A stretch of DNA of 64,000 nucleotides, from assembly GCA_009809945.1 (NCBI GenBank), contig WTPW01000323.1, positions 392,143-456,142 of the forward strand. Reading direction: 5' to 3'. The notes beneath the pieces were generated by a model, which ran no database searches, was not told the origin of the DNA, and saw only the letters and a list, made by a program, of their open reading frames with translations. Of the stretch, positions 1 through 10,564 are shown one piece after another. Each line of letters starts with the position of its first letter. Position 1 is the first letter of the stretch. Origin of the DNA: Gigaspora margarita. Lineage: Eukaryota; Glomeromycota; Glomeromycetes; Diversisporales; Gigasporaceae. The translations under genes were made by a program, and so were the position numbers.

Positions 1-87
1 TTATAGCTGGGCTATGAGCCAGTATTTGCCTATAGGAAATTATCAATAGGAGGCAGGTCAGGAATATTTGCTTAAGAATCCTAAAAT
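1..87 (+). pseudogene. Type B DNA polymerase, upstream fragment (partial)
   Basis: From base 2 the plus strand reads YSWAMSQYLP, which matches the (Y)GWAMSQ.LP stretch just after the motif A aspartate of protein-primed family B polymerases of the Polinton/adintovirus type. The catalytic Asp itself lies left of the window. The frame hits a TAG at 50-52 and is then cut at base 87 by the hAT insertion; it resumes in the same phase at 2585 once one 8-bp target copy is dropped. It is the left part of the gene described at 2577-3990. What is seen is one motif and the frame continuity; assignment to the Polinton-like class is from family knowledge. Confidence 0.7.
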
Positions 88-2576
88 TAGTGCTCCTAGG
101 TTCGGTTCAGGCTCGGACTGGTCCGGGTTCGGTCCAGGATCGAACTGGACTCAGACTCTAAATTTTACTAATTTCGGACTTCGGACCAGACTCAAACTCA
201 AGTATAAGTTCGGTCCGGGTCAGTTCGAAGTTCGCGAACTGGTCCGGGTTTGAATATAGTTATATGTATTTTTTGGTGCTGAACAAGTTTACTTAGTGCA
301 CATTTTTAGATTAATTAGTAAAATTTTATGAATTATAAGATTTTATAAAATTTTATTAATAAAATTTTATAAAATCTTATAATTCACAAAATTTTATTAA
401 TTAATTCTAACTTTATGCACTAAGTAAAGTTATTCAGCACCTAAAAATGCATCAAACCGGCAGAAATAATTTTATTTTACTTGTAATTTAGAGGATAGAT
501 GCAGAATTTGGGATTTTTGATCAAAAAAGTCAAATTTAAGCATCTATTCTCCAAATTTTATGTAAAATAAAAAGCAATTGGCCAATTTAATGTATTTTTA
601 GGTGCTGAATAAGTTTACTTAGTGCATTAAGTTAGAATTAATTAGTGAAATCTTGTGATTCACAAGATTTTATAGAATTTTATTAATAGAATTATATGAA
701 ATCTTATGATTCACAAAATTTTATTAATTAATTCTAACTTTATGCACTAAGTAAAATTGTTCAGCACCAATAAATACATTAAATCGGCTGAATTTTTTTT
801 ATTTTAATTGAAATTTGGAGAATTGATGCTTAAATTTGATTTTTTGATCAAAAATCCAAAATTTTGCATCTATTTTTTAAATTTCAAGTAAAATAAAAAT
901 AATTATGCCGATTTGATATATTTTTAGGTGCTGCTTAAGTTTACTTAGTGCATTAAGTTAGAATTAATTAATAAGAATTTGTGAGTTATAAGTTTTTATA
1001 GAAATTTATTAATAAAATTTTATAAAACCTTATAACTCATAAATTCTGATTAAATAATTCTAACTTAATGCACTAAGTAAACTTGTTCAGCACCTAAAAA
1101 TAAATCAAATCGGTTTAATTATTTTTATTTTACTTGAAATTTAAAAAATTGATGCACAATTTTGGATTTTTGATCAAAAAATCAAATTTAAGCATCTATT
1201 CTCCAAATTTCAAGTAAAATAAAAAAATTTAGCCAATTTAATGTATTTGTAGGTGCTGAACAATTTTACTTAGTGCATAAAGTTAGAATTAATTAATAAA
1301 ATTTAGTGAATCATAAGATTTCATAGAATTCTATTAATAAAATTTCTATAAAATCTTGTGATTCACAAGATTTCACTAATTAATTCTAACTTAATGCACT
1401 AAGTAAACTTATTCAGCACCTAAAAATACATTAAATCGGCTGATTGTTTTTTATTTTACTTCAAATTTGGAAAATAGATGCTTAAATTTGACTTTTTTGA
1501 TCAAAAATCCAAAATAATGCATTTGTCCTCTAAATTTCAAGTAAAATAAAAATAATTATGCCGCTTGATGTATTTTTAGGTGCTGAACAAGTTTACTTAG
1601 TGCATTAAGTTAGAATTAATTAATAAGAATTTGTGAGTTATAAGTTTTTATAGAATTTTATTAATAAAATTTTATAAAACCTTATAACTCACAAATTCTT
1701 ATTAAATAATTCTAACTTAATGCACTAAGTAAACTTCTTCAGCACCTAAAAATACATCAAATCGGCATAATTATTTTTATTTTACTTGAAATTTAAAAAA
1801 TAGATGCAAAATTTTGGATTTTTGATCAAAAAATCAAATTTAAGCATCAATTCTCCAAATTTCAAGTAAAATAAAAAAAATTCAGCCGATTTAATGTATT
1901 TGTAGATGCTGAACAATTTTACTTAGTGCATAAAGTAGAATTAATTAATAAAATTTTGTGAATCATAAGATTTAATAGAATTCTATTAATAAAATTCTAT
2001 AAAATCTTGTGATTCACAAGATTTCACTAATTAATTCTAACTTAATGCACTAAGTAAACTTATTCAGCACCTAAAAATACATTAAATCAGCCGATTGTTT
2101 TTTATTTTGCTTGAAATTTGGAGAATAGATGCTTAAATTTGACTTTTTTGATCAAATATCCAAAATAATGCATCTATCCTCTAAATTTCAAGTAAAATAA
2201 AATTAATTCTACCGATTTGATGCATTTTTAGGTGCTGAACAATCTTACTTAGTGCATAAAATTAGAATTAATTAATAAAATTTTGTGAATTATAAGATTT
2301 TATAAAATTTTATTAATAAAATTTTATAAAATCTTATAATTCATAAAATTTTACTAATTAATTCTAAAAACATGCACTAAGTAAACTTGTTCAGAACTAA
2401 AAAATACATATAACTATATTCGAACCCGGACCAGTTTGTGAACTTCGAACCCGAACCTGGACCGAACTCGGATTTGACTAAAAAGTCTAAATATAAAAGT
2501 CCGAGTCCAGTCCGAAAATCAAATCAGACTCAAACTTGACTAAAGTCCAGTTTGAGTCCAGTTTGTAGGAGCACTA
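88..2576. mobile_element. Non-autonomous hAT-type element A, inserted in the PolB gene
   Basis: The ends are inverted repeats beginning TAGTGCTCCTA, with flanking 8-bp copies cctaaaat (80-87) and cctgaaat (2577-2584), 7 of 8 identical. An 8-bp duplication and a YARNG-type terminus are hAT hallmarks. Inside each end (about 100-250 and 2405-2565) are dense copies of GGTTCGG/GGTCCGG words in opposite orientation. The core is a palindrome array. No transposase frame is present, so it must have been mobilised in trans. A relative sits at 26372-28226. Confidence 0.85.
271..2400. repeat. ~325-bp tandem array of alternating long palindromes
   Basis: Seven copies of palindrome 1 begin near 271, 600, 925, 1249, 1577, 1905 and 2229 (AGGTGCTGAACAAG ... 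and its complement, about 175 bp, AT-rich centre). Between them lie six copies of palindrome 2 (TTATTTTACTTGAAATTTGG ... GATCAAAA ... complement, about 115 bp). Each unit can fold into a long hairpin. The spacing is regular (324-329 bp) while the sequence has drifted, consistent with old tandem amplification inside the hAT element. Confidence 0.85.
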
Positions 2577-3990
2577 CCTGAAATACAAAAGAAATTTCTT
2601 AATAAGATTCTTAATACCGAATCAAATGCCAAAAAAAGATATTATCTAAATATTAAGGCATACTTTCTTTTAAAAACTCATGACTATTTAAGTAATTTAC
2701 CTCCGGCAGTATAGAATATGGCTGTAAGTAAAAATATGTTGTGCCCCTATACCACAGAGCTTGTAGATAACTTGGATGGTGGATGAGTTTTGGTAACAAA
2801 AAAATTAGTTCCACATCTTGGTCCATGAAGAGATTATATTATCCATTACCAAGAACTCCAATATTACATAAAATTGGGTATGATAGTTGATGAGGTTACA
2901 GAAATCCTATCATTCGACCAAACTAACTGGCTTGCCTTTAATACAGAAAAGCGACAAGGCACTAAGAATGCTTTTGAGAAAGATTTCTTTAAGCTCATGA
3001 ATAACTCGGTATATGGCAAAACTATGGAAAATGTTCGCAAATACCAAGACGTCAAGCTCATAGCTATGAATAATGAGCAAGATGAAAAGAAGTTTATTAA
3101 ACAGATCTGTAAACCCTCTTTTAAATATGCTAGAAAGCTTGGAAATATACTTGTAAGAGTGCATATGGGAAAAGCTAATATGACTCTTAATAAGCTCATT
3201 ATTGTCAGAGCATTAGTTCTAGGCCTTAGCAAACTTTTGATGTACCGCTTCTGGTATGGGTATGTAAAGAGAGATATAGTGATAAAGCCCAGCTTGGATA
3301 TATGCTTGGATATATAAATACTGATTTATTTATATTTCAAGTTGAGACTGAAGATATCTATAAAGACATGGCAGAGTGACCAGACCATTTTGATCTTAAT
3401 GATTCTAAGACTATTGGGCTTATCAAAGATGAGACTCCAGGCAATTTGATTACAGAATCTTATCATATCCAGGCCAAGTCATACCACTATGTTTTAGCAG
3501 ACAAGACCACAAAGTCTAAACATAAAGGGGTTAGCAAAAAAGGTATAAATGAAATAGCTATGAATTCATACATGCCAGCTTTAGAAGGGTCCTTGCTAGA
3601 TGATCCAGTAGACAGGTCATTATTAACAAAGCAAGAAGCCAATAATTTGACCATGTGAACTAAAGCAGATTCTATGACTCTAGTATATCAGGACTGTCTC
3701 TTTGATAAGAAAGTATTCTATACCAAGAATGTAGATATTTGTTCAAAGGATCATATATTCTTTTGGTCAAATCAGAAAAGAAAGCTCTATGTCCCATAAA
3801 TACTAAGCACTGGATTCTATCAGATGGGATAACCTCTTTACCATATTTCCATTAGTGTAATAAAGCATATAAGAATATGATCAAGGCTGGTATACCCTAT
3901 GAAGAGACCGAAAAAAGAGTTATAACGGCCAAGCTTCCAGAGAAATTTCAAAATACATGTACATCTCATCTAGCTAGCTCATTGCTATAA
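2577..3990 (+). pseudogene. Protein-primed type B DNA polymerase, palm to C-terminus (decayed)
   Basis: This would be the replicative polymerase of a Polinton/Maverick-like or related self-replicating element. The frame runs from the hAT insertion through LVPHLG and IIHYQELQYYIKLG to FEKDFFKLMNNSVYGKTMEN (near 2970-3030). That last stretch contains the PolB motif B K-x3-NS-x-YG. Next comes a TLN/LSK.LMY..WY.Y segment, then motif C, where the expected YTDTDS reads INTDL near 3315, so a catalytic aspartate is lost. The C-terminal part includes KHKGVSK and WILSDGITSLPYF and ends at TAA 3988-3990. There are stops near 2711, 2786, 2827, 3377 and 3656 and frameshifts near 3290 and 3796. It cannot be functional. 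Organellar-plasmid PolB is the alternative; the overall pattern fits the Polinton-like class better. Confidence 0.8.
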
Positions 3991-4173
3991 AGTAGACTAG
4001 TGATACAGTACATATATAGCAGGCTATATACCAACTTGAAACATTCATACTGCCTTCTCATAATGCTTGCTCGAAACCAGATATAAATAGTTAAAATATA
4101 TTTGTTATCAATATATTTTTTTTTGAGCTTGCGAGAAAAAAGCTATATATAATATTTTTTATAAATCTAAAAA

Positions 4174-4458
4174 TTATGAACTAGATGATTCAGAGTCAGA
4201 CCCAGATGAGGACTCAGATGCAGTATCATTTAATATTTTCTTTTTTTTTTTAGCCTTGCATGGTATATTATTTCTTTGAGGAATATCTGAATTTGCTATC
4301 ACATTTATAAGTTCTTGATAAACCTCAGGTTTTACTATTTCTAGTAATTAACAAAGAGAAATCGAAATTCTTCTATATAATATTGGTTTAACAATTTTAG
4401 ATACTAGTTTTGAGGTATTATTACTAGAGGCAACCATTTCACAGCTATTATTAACCAT
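4174..4458 (-). pseudogene. Small ORF with Lys run and acidic Ser-rich tail
   Basis: Starting at ATG 4456-4458, the minus strand reads about 94 codons with one internal TAA after ~36 codons. The second half runs KPEVYQELINVIANSDIPQR, then a run of lysines and a tail of alternating Ser/Asp/Glu ending in SSSS and TAA. I do not recognise it. The low-complexity basic-then-acidic tail is protein-like and the frame is broken only once, so I read it as a decayed accessory gene of the surrounding element rather than chance. It lies inside the inverted-repeat-bounded segment. Confidence 0.35.
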
Positions 4459-4475
4459 TGGATTTAACTTGGTTT

Positions 4476-4588
4476 ATTATTAATGCACAGACAAAACATA
4501 TAATTAAATATATTATTAATGCACAGACAAAACATATAATTAAATATATTATTAATGCACAGACAAAATATATAATTAAATATATTAT
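4476..4588. repeat. 37-bp tandem repeat, three copies
   Basis: The unit ATTAATGCACAGACAAAACA plus TATAATTAAATAT-type sequence occurs three times in a row with one or two differences. It is AT-rich and sits just upstream of the minus-strand ORF start. Confidence 0.8.
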
Positions 4589-4864
4589 CATAATAAAACA
4601 TGATTTCTTTCTTCGAACTTGCTAGAAAAAAGTATGATTGATAGTAGATTGATTTAATTGTAGCTCATACTAAATAATTTATAAATAAATAGATCAGTAA
4701 ATCTGAAATTGTTTTTTTTATATAAAAAGGGTTAGTTAAAAAGAATAAACTATATAAATAAGCCCCTTTTTTCACAAATGAACTAGCTCAAATAGATATA
4801 TCTATTAATCCAACACCTCAAAATATTTTGTATTTTAAAAACTTTGCTTTAAATATTCATAAGA

Positions 4865-5216
4865 ATGCCCTCCAAGGTTATTGCAGAAGGTGTTGAAGTT
4901 CAAGAATTAGATTCGTGCTTAAGGAATAAAGAAGAGTTTTTTTCTATGAATTTAAAAAGATATAGAAAAATTATTCTCAAAACTGCACGAAAAATGTTTT
5001 TGAATTAGATTTAGCAGAAAAAGCTTCCATATGAGAGCTTGAATGGCAAGATCTAGAAAAGTTAACAGGTTTCTCGACAGATAGCTTTATGATCACTTCA
5101 TTATATGCGCTGTCCCCGGAAGACATAAAGTCTAGACCAAATTCCATAACTTTAAAAACATGGATAGAATTAATAGATAGAATAAAAAATAAAATCAAGA
5201 TTTGTTGTAAACTCTA
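4865..5216 (+). pseudogene. Unrecognised ~118-codon ORF, frameshifted
   Basis: From ATG 4865 the frame reads MPSKVIAEGVEVQELDSCLR and on to KRYRKIILKTARK, then shifts near 4980 to continue KNVFELDLAEKAS ... ELEWQDLEKLTGFSTDSFM ... SPEDIKSRPNSITLKTWIEL, ending at TAA 5214-5216. One stop (TGA) interrupts the second part. Two long protein-like stretches joined by a single shift suggest a real but dead gene. The family is unknown to me. It lies between the polymerase and the Gag-protease gene, so it may be an accessory gene of the same element. Confidence 0.4.
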
Positions 5217-5324
5217 AAAATGCCAACTATGTAGACTTTAAAAATCTATGAAATATTTATACTTTTTCTTTTATGTAAATATGTATATATATAGCTTATT
5301 CTTCAGTCTTAAATAATACATACT

Positions 5325-5530
5325 TTTGATTTATCCAGAACCTCCTATATATTCTATTTATCTGATTTATCCAATATATCCAGTATATCCAGTATATCCA
5401 GTATAATATATATATCCTATTTATCTGGCTCTCTCAAATTTTTTTTCCTGTATATCCAATATATCTGGTATATCCGATATATCTAGTATATCCAATATAA
5501 TATATATATTTTATTTAATAAATTATTTTG
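5325..5530. repeat. TATATCCAG-type microsatellite
   Basis: Degenerate repeats of a 9-10 base word (TATATCCAG, TATATCTGG) run with AT interruptions through this stretch. It is simple-sequence expansion with no coding frame. Confidence 0.75.
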
Positions 5531-5562
5531 AAATAATATATTAGATATAAAACAATACTATC

Positions 5563-5664
5563 ATGCTTGGGCAATGCATAAGATGTGATGCTCCTTCTTT
5601 ATTACTAGCTGATTATGATTTTATTATGCAATGCTATAATGATAGACCAAGATCTAAAGTTTAA
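5563..5664 (+). CDS. Possible 33-residue ORF
   Basis: ATG 5563 to TAA 5662 reads a short frame beginning MLGQCIRCDAPSLLLADYDF. The CxxC and the non-low-complexity composition make it more protein-like than its surroundings, but it is short and may be a remnant or chance. It lies within the inverted-repeat-bounded segment between the polymerase and Gag-protease genes. Function unknown. Confidence 0.15.
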   Translation: MLGQCIRCDAPSLLLADYDFIMQCYNDRPRSKV

Positions 5665-5835
5665 ATGAGCCAAATGTATTTATCAAATCTAGAGGTGCGA
5701 GAAAAAAATAGGATTGCCTGGAATAAACTGATTTATTTATTTAATTTAATTTTTTTTCGCAAGCTCAAAAAAAGAAAAAAATGTAATCATTTAGTCTCTG
5801 GCTTCGAGCAAGAATTGTGAGAAAGCAGTAGAGAT

Positions 5836-6072
5836 TTGAAAAAAGAAAATTTGGTTAACGAACCAATTTTGGCTGAGCCAGCTTTTAAGAATTGTGAAAA
5901 GGCAGGCACCTTTTTTCTCACAAGCTCGAAAAAAGAAAATTTGGTTAGCAAACTAATTCTGCCTTCAAGTGATTTATTACAAGAAGGTAGTGATCTAAAT
6001 GCATTTTATGAAAAAGAAGCCATTCGTGATAGAAAAAATATAGCCAAATATCTGCATATACTAGCTAAGTAA
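5836..6072 (+). pseudogene. Inverted paralogue of the Gag-protease C-terminal tail
   Basis: The plus frame here has SSKKENLVSKLILPSSDLLQ, which resembles the minus-strand stretch KKENLVNISILPELVHDLL that lies 0.2 kb away in the tail of the Gag-protease gene. The two stretches run in opposite directions and nearly touch at 6061-6072. There is no ATG at its head; an upstream TTG is the only long-frame start. I read it as a duplicated and inverted fragment of the same gene family rather than an independent gene. Confidence 0.4.
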
Positions 6073-9000
6073 AAGATCCAGCTCATCATAGAATGATAAA
6101 AACTTCTTATATACCTTATTGAGAACCTCTTTAGCATTAAGAGTATCAAATAACTTTTTTTCAAGTTCTTCATAACTCATATGTTTTTTTTTTTCTGACC
6201 CACCTTCTCATAATAAATCATGAACCAGCTCAGGCAGAATTGATATGTTAACCAAATTTTCTTTTTTGAATTTATAAGAAAAGAGTGGAACTTATGAACT
6301 AAAAGAGGTACAGTAATTACCTTAGGGGAATGACAAAAATCAGGTGTTTTTTAGGGGGAAGGGGGTAAAAAATGTTGAAATTATATATAGGAACCTGACC
6401 AAATCTATATTAAAAAGGGGGGAGGGGAGTAGGGCTCTAATAAAAAATAATCAGGTGATTAATGACATGGCCCTTACCTTTATGCATTAACTTGAATTCA
6501 CACTTGACAATGGGCTCCCATCCAGCTGGATCAAGCCAAGGAGTACCCAATAATATCCGGGGTTTATCATCATCCATGACTAGAAAGTTTTCAAAGATTG
6601 AACAATTATTTTTTCCCTAACTAATCATAACTAAAATGTTATAAAATATGCCTTAAGACTCTAAGGAATTATTACGCTATTTAATGGATGGTTTCTTATT
6701 TTTATCTACTTCTGCTCCCAATAGTTTTATAAGGCCTTTTGAGATAACTGAGCAATTTGCCCCACTATCTATCATGGCGAAAGGCACTTGTATGATTTTT
6801 CCTAATGGTAAGCTAATCTTGCAACATATAGTAGCAACATCATTGGGAATAATTTTATGAATAAAATTAATTTCTATAAGGTTGGGCCATGAAATTTCTG
6901 CTTTTAATTGTGATCTCTCTGGGGCTGTTTGGGGTAGTATATTTGTTTGCTAGGAAGCTATTTGAATTAGATTTGATATTGGTTGCAAGATGTGAGAAAA
7001 TATCATAGTAATTTTATGCCAGAACTTTTCTTGTTTCTTGTTTGAGAAATTCGAAGTAAAATGATTTAGAACAGGATCTTTCAGTGCAATAAATTCAGCA
7101 TTAATCATATTATAACCATTAATTGAGACTTCTTTAGACTGTGTACAAGTAAATGAATCAACCATTAATTGTAAAATAGCAAAAAATGCATTTAGGCTAA
7201 TGTTATCTGTAGGAATTTTAAGTGGTCTAGCATCCTTACTGCTCTTTTTATCAGAAGGAGTGTTACTAGATTTTTTGCTAGAAGTTTTTGGCCTAGCACT
7301 TTTGTGCTTCTTTTATCTCTTGGTATTAGAATAAGTTTTTTTTCATAGCATTGACTTCATTTTCTTCTGAATCACTTTCTGAATTACTAGACTCACTAGT
7401 CCTAGAGGAATCAAATTCTGATTCATTCTATGAACACACTAAGATATTGGTTTCAAGTTTATTTTTACTAGATATCATACTATTTTCACTATTGCTAAAG
7501 TCTGAAGATGATTTATCTGAAATTATATAGGCATTAACACGCTTGGATAATTTCTTTTTTTTGGTCTTAGATTTTGATTTTGTTTTGTGACGAGAAGATT
7601 TGGGCTTGCTAGAAATCTTTTTTATAGCTTTAGCAATTTTAGTCTGATTGATATGAAGATGTTCTAATTGCTTGCACATATCTTCTACAGGGTCATTATT
7701 GGTAATTTCAACTTTCTTTTTTATTGGTTTTGGGGGTAAATCAGGCTTGGGAGTAGGAACAAAGCCTGGAATCTCCCCTGTAAGCCATTGTATAAATTAC
7801 CTATATTCGTATCATATATAATTTGAGAGGTTCCTAGAGGTTGTGGCCTATAGTCAGATTGTGGTGATTGAGAGAAATAGGTTGAGTTTGTATAGATAGC
7901 ATTATAGATTTTATTAAGTTTTCGATTTCAGTTTTGGTTTTACCCATATTGTTTGAATAATTGTCTTTTCTATAAGATTTATCTGATGATACTGGACCCG
8001 AATATAAATAAGCTCCAGATAATTGCTCTGTCTTATATCTTTCAATTTTTCAAGTTCTGTGAGCAATTCAGATACGGGCCTGTTAATTCTGATGCATCAA
8101 ATTTCTAATTGATTATCAGGAGAAATGCCACGAATAAATTGTAATCGAATTTGTTGTTCATCAATACTAGCTAGCCTAGCAAGTTTACATAACTTAGAAT
8201 ATAATTAACCTACAGGATCACTGCCTTGGACTGTTAATCCAAAGAGCATTTGCTGTTTTTCTGCAGTAACTGTAGGATAGTTGGTCTTGAACCAGTATAT
8301 TGTTTGTCCAAGCATGATTCCAACTACAACTATACTATTGCCTGTATTAGCATTTGGTACATTGGGTAATTGATCTGTTGGGCACCCATCAGCAAAAAAC
8401 CAGTCCTCGTCAAATACCATATAAGTTGGAATAACAATATTTCTGGCCTGGCCCATGGCATCATGACTTAAATTTGCTCCAAGTTGTGCTGCCATTTGTC
8501 CTTGAGCCAGAGCTAAAGTAGCTTGTCCACTATTATCTAATAAATTTCTCAATTCACAATTCTTTCTTTGAAGAGATCTTTTATACCAATATTTAGTATC
8601 ACCTTTGAGACATGTTTTAAAAAGACCATGTGCTCAAATTCTGTGAGCATGTCCAGCTCTTATATCAATTCCTATGGCCACAAGATATGAGCAAAAAGAA
8701 TCAATAAATTCTTTGGATCCTCATTGGGATAGCCATTAAAATTTGGGGGTGGGTATCCTGCTATTCCTATTTGTTGAATATTTGGTGGGTTATTTTGTAG
8801 CACAAAAATTTGTTGATTTAAATTATTAATTAATTGTTTAGAATTTTGGGCCCAAGCTTTTCACTTGCTCCACTTATTTTGTATAGTTCTGCATTTATTT
8901 TTCTACTTGTTTTATCGATTTATTATAAGATTTAAGAGATGCGTAGTGATTGCTCCATCTGTATTACAATTCTGTAGTTGTTGATAGATTTGTCTATTCT

Positions 9001-9823
9001 TGAATCTTGATACAAAGCTTTTTAGTAGCAATTCTGATATCTGCCTTTTTTGTGTGCAGATTGTAATTCAGCTATCAAGTTCTTGAGATTTAAATATATT
9101 ATGTTGAGTTCTGTGGGCTTCATAAGCTTGGTGGAGAAGATCATAGTCATTTTGAAGTGTAGCTAACTGGGTTTGTAAATTAGCAAACTGGGTCTGTAAA
9201 TCAGCTAACTGGGTTTGCAAATTTGTTAGCTGGGTCTGCAAATCTGCTACTCAATTTTCAGCATTAAATGCTCAAGCATTTGCTCGTGGATATATTTCTA
9301 GCACCAATTTTTCAAGCCTATTTCTAGCATCATAAATTATATTAAGATAATCTACAATACTATTTATTATAGGCGTTATTGTAGTTGGGCTTCAGAAATA
9401 TAATCCAATATTATAGATTTTCATTGAATCCTATGATTCTGGATATTGGCTTGATTTTCAGAAAGAGATAATGTTCAGGGAGATTCTGGTTGTTGATCTA
9501 TTTCTATAGTATCATTAGAATTTTATACAAAACAAGTATTTTTTTATTAAGCTTGTCTATTTGTTTTGAAAAATTACTAACCGCTTCTCTATATAATCGA
9601 TATAATTTTCTTGATTTTTAGAATCTTCAATCATCTTTTCTAACTTTTCTTTAAGATGGGAAATTTATAACTGCAATGGGTCTAGCTCCTTATCCCGAAT
9701 TGAGATTTCTTTTTCAAAGAAATTAATATAATCCTTTTTTGAGACAAGATTCTGTTGTAATTTGTAGACTTGATCTTGTATAGCTAATAAAGCACCTTTA
9801 AATTGCTCGATTCTTTCTCCCAT
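6061..9823 (-). pseudogene. Gag-aspartyl protease polyprotein (decayed, no RT)
   Basis: Read on the minus strand from ATG 9823 (MGERIEQF). First comes a long coiled coil, including a 7-residue repeat LQTQLx-LQTQLx near 9150-9260. Then a Gag-like domain (near 8000-8800) with NFNGYPNEDPKEFIDSF, LKGDTKYWY and IRLQFIRGISPDNQLEIR. A Lys/Ser-rich linker spans 7330-7680. A retropepsin has the active site DSGA at about 6758-6769 and the distal ILLGTPWLDP near 6535-6555. The tail has MSYEELEKKLFDTLNAKEVL and ends at TAG 6061-6063. There is no zinc knuckle, reverse transcriptase or RNase H. Stops and shifts are frequent, and a 149-bp MITE interrupts it at 6325-6473. A Ty3-like origin is likely; why RT is absent is the open question. 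Confidence 0.75.
6325..6473. mobile_element. 149-bp MITE (family X), inserted in the Gag-protease gene
   Basis: Flanking copies TTACCTTA (6317-6324) and TTACCTTT (6474-6481) form a target duplication. The imperfect inverted ends begin GGGG.ATGACAAAAATCA and GGGCCATGTCATTAATCA. Removing the element and one target copy lets the Gag-protease frame continue (HKG into NYCTSF). A second copy at 40646-42640 carries two insertions, which makes this one the uninterrupted reference. Confidence 0.75.
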
Positions 9824-9852
9824 TTTTTTCTTGCAAGCAAGCCAGCTCAAAA
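9824..9852. promoter_or_regulatory. 29-bp divergent spacer between Gag-protease and integrase starts
   Basis: Only 29 bases separate the Gag-protease ATG (minus, 9823) from the integrase ATG (plus, 9853). The spacer contains TTGCAAGC and CAGCTCAAAAA, similar to the GAGCTTGCGAGAAAAAA motif seen near 4125, 4614, 5751 and 5911. A shared bidirectional initiation region is inferred from this geometry, not demonstrated. Confidence 0.35.
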
Positions 9853-10330
9853 ATGTTGTCTATTCCTATAATACAAATAAATTGTGGAAATATTCATGAA
9901 CTAGATATATCTATTGCTTTGCATAAGATTTATTATCAGCCTAATGGCTATCAAATAACTGTAAAAAAATTGTATGAAGTTTTTTTTAAAAGCTGGATAC
10001 GATTTTTCTATAGATGAGGTGTGTAATTGGCTTGAAAAACAGGCTTTATATCAGATTCATAAACCCTGTCCAAGATTTATTCCTAGAGCCTCATTTAATA
10101 GTATACAGATTCCTAATAAATGCCATTAAGCTAATATTCTTTATATGCCCCATGACTAAATTAATAATATAACTTATAAACATTGCTTATGTATAGTTGA
10201 TATGGCTTCATGATTTAAGTGGGCAGTTCCTTTAGCTGATAGGTTAGCTTATTCTGTGGCCAAGACCTTTAAGAAAGTTTATAGTAATTCTAAGTGCCCT
10301 CTTGTTTGGCCTAAATTATACCAGTACGAT
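9853..10330 (+). pseudogene. Retroviral-type integrase, N-terminal half (decayed)
   Basis: The frame starts MLSIPIIQINCGNIHELDIS and reaches VKKLYEVFF, then shifts by one base and continues AGYDFSIDEVCNWLEKQALYQIHKP and RFIPRASFNSIQIPN. The rve core follows: the first catalytic Asp region (expected ADxLYMPHD) reads ANILYMPHD with a stop just before it, so D1 is lost. Then KHCLCIVDMAS, a TGA at 10211-10213 where Arg would be expected, FKWAVPLADRLAYSVAKTFKK and CPLVWPKLYQ. This type of integrase would join linear element DNA to the host chromosome and is typical of Polinton-like elements. The gene is cut at about 10330 by an insertion. Confidence 0.75.
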
Positions 10331-10452
10331 TATTTCTTGTATAACATGAAATATAGAGGGATGGTTTAATTCAACTTTTTTGATGTTGCTTCTGCTAATT
10401 TTTGTAGAATCCTTTTTTAGTACGAGTAATGATTTTTATTTATTCATTTTTG

Positions 10453-10564
10453 GAAGGAATTAAGAATTTACATATGGCATGAAGGAATTAAGAATTTACA
10501 TATAGCATGAAGGAATTAAGAATTTACATATGGCATGAAGAAATTAAGAATTTACATATGGCAT
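10453..10564. repeat. 28-bp tandem repeat, four copies
   Basis: The unit GAAGGAATTAAGAATTTACA plus TATGGCAT is repeated four times with one or two mismatches, ending GGCATGAAATAATT. Confidence 0.9.

Larger units (their letters stand above)
4049..5829. repeat. 1.8-kb segment bounded by ~90-bp inverted repeats
   Basis: Bases 4049-4080 and the complement of 5798-5829 differ at only 4 of 32 positions (core TTGCTCGAA.CCAG). Further in, GAGCTTGCGAGAAAAAA at 4125-4141 pairs with its complement at 5751-5767. The segment holds small broken ORFs on both strands. It may be a nested TIR element or an inverted duplication inside the Polinton-like element; no clear target duplication was found. Confidence 0.5.

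Noticed and set aside
68..253. 61-codon plus frame
   Set aside because: It spans the hAT end and is a translation of the GGTTCGG word array; the composition is repetitive.
2864..3232. Minus-strand frames over the polymerase
   Set aside because: They are antisense shadows of the PolB motif B region, which has clear family motifs on the plus strand.
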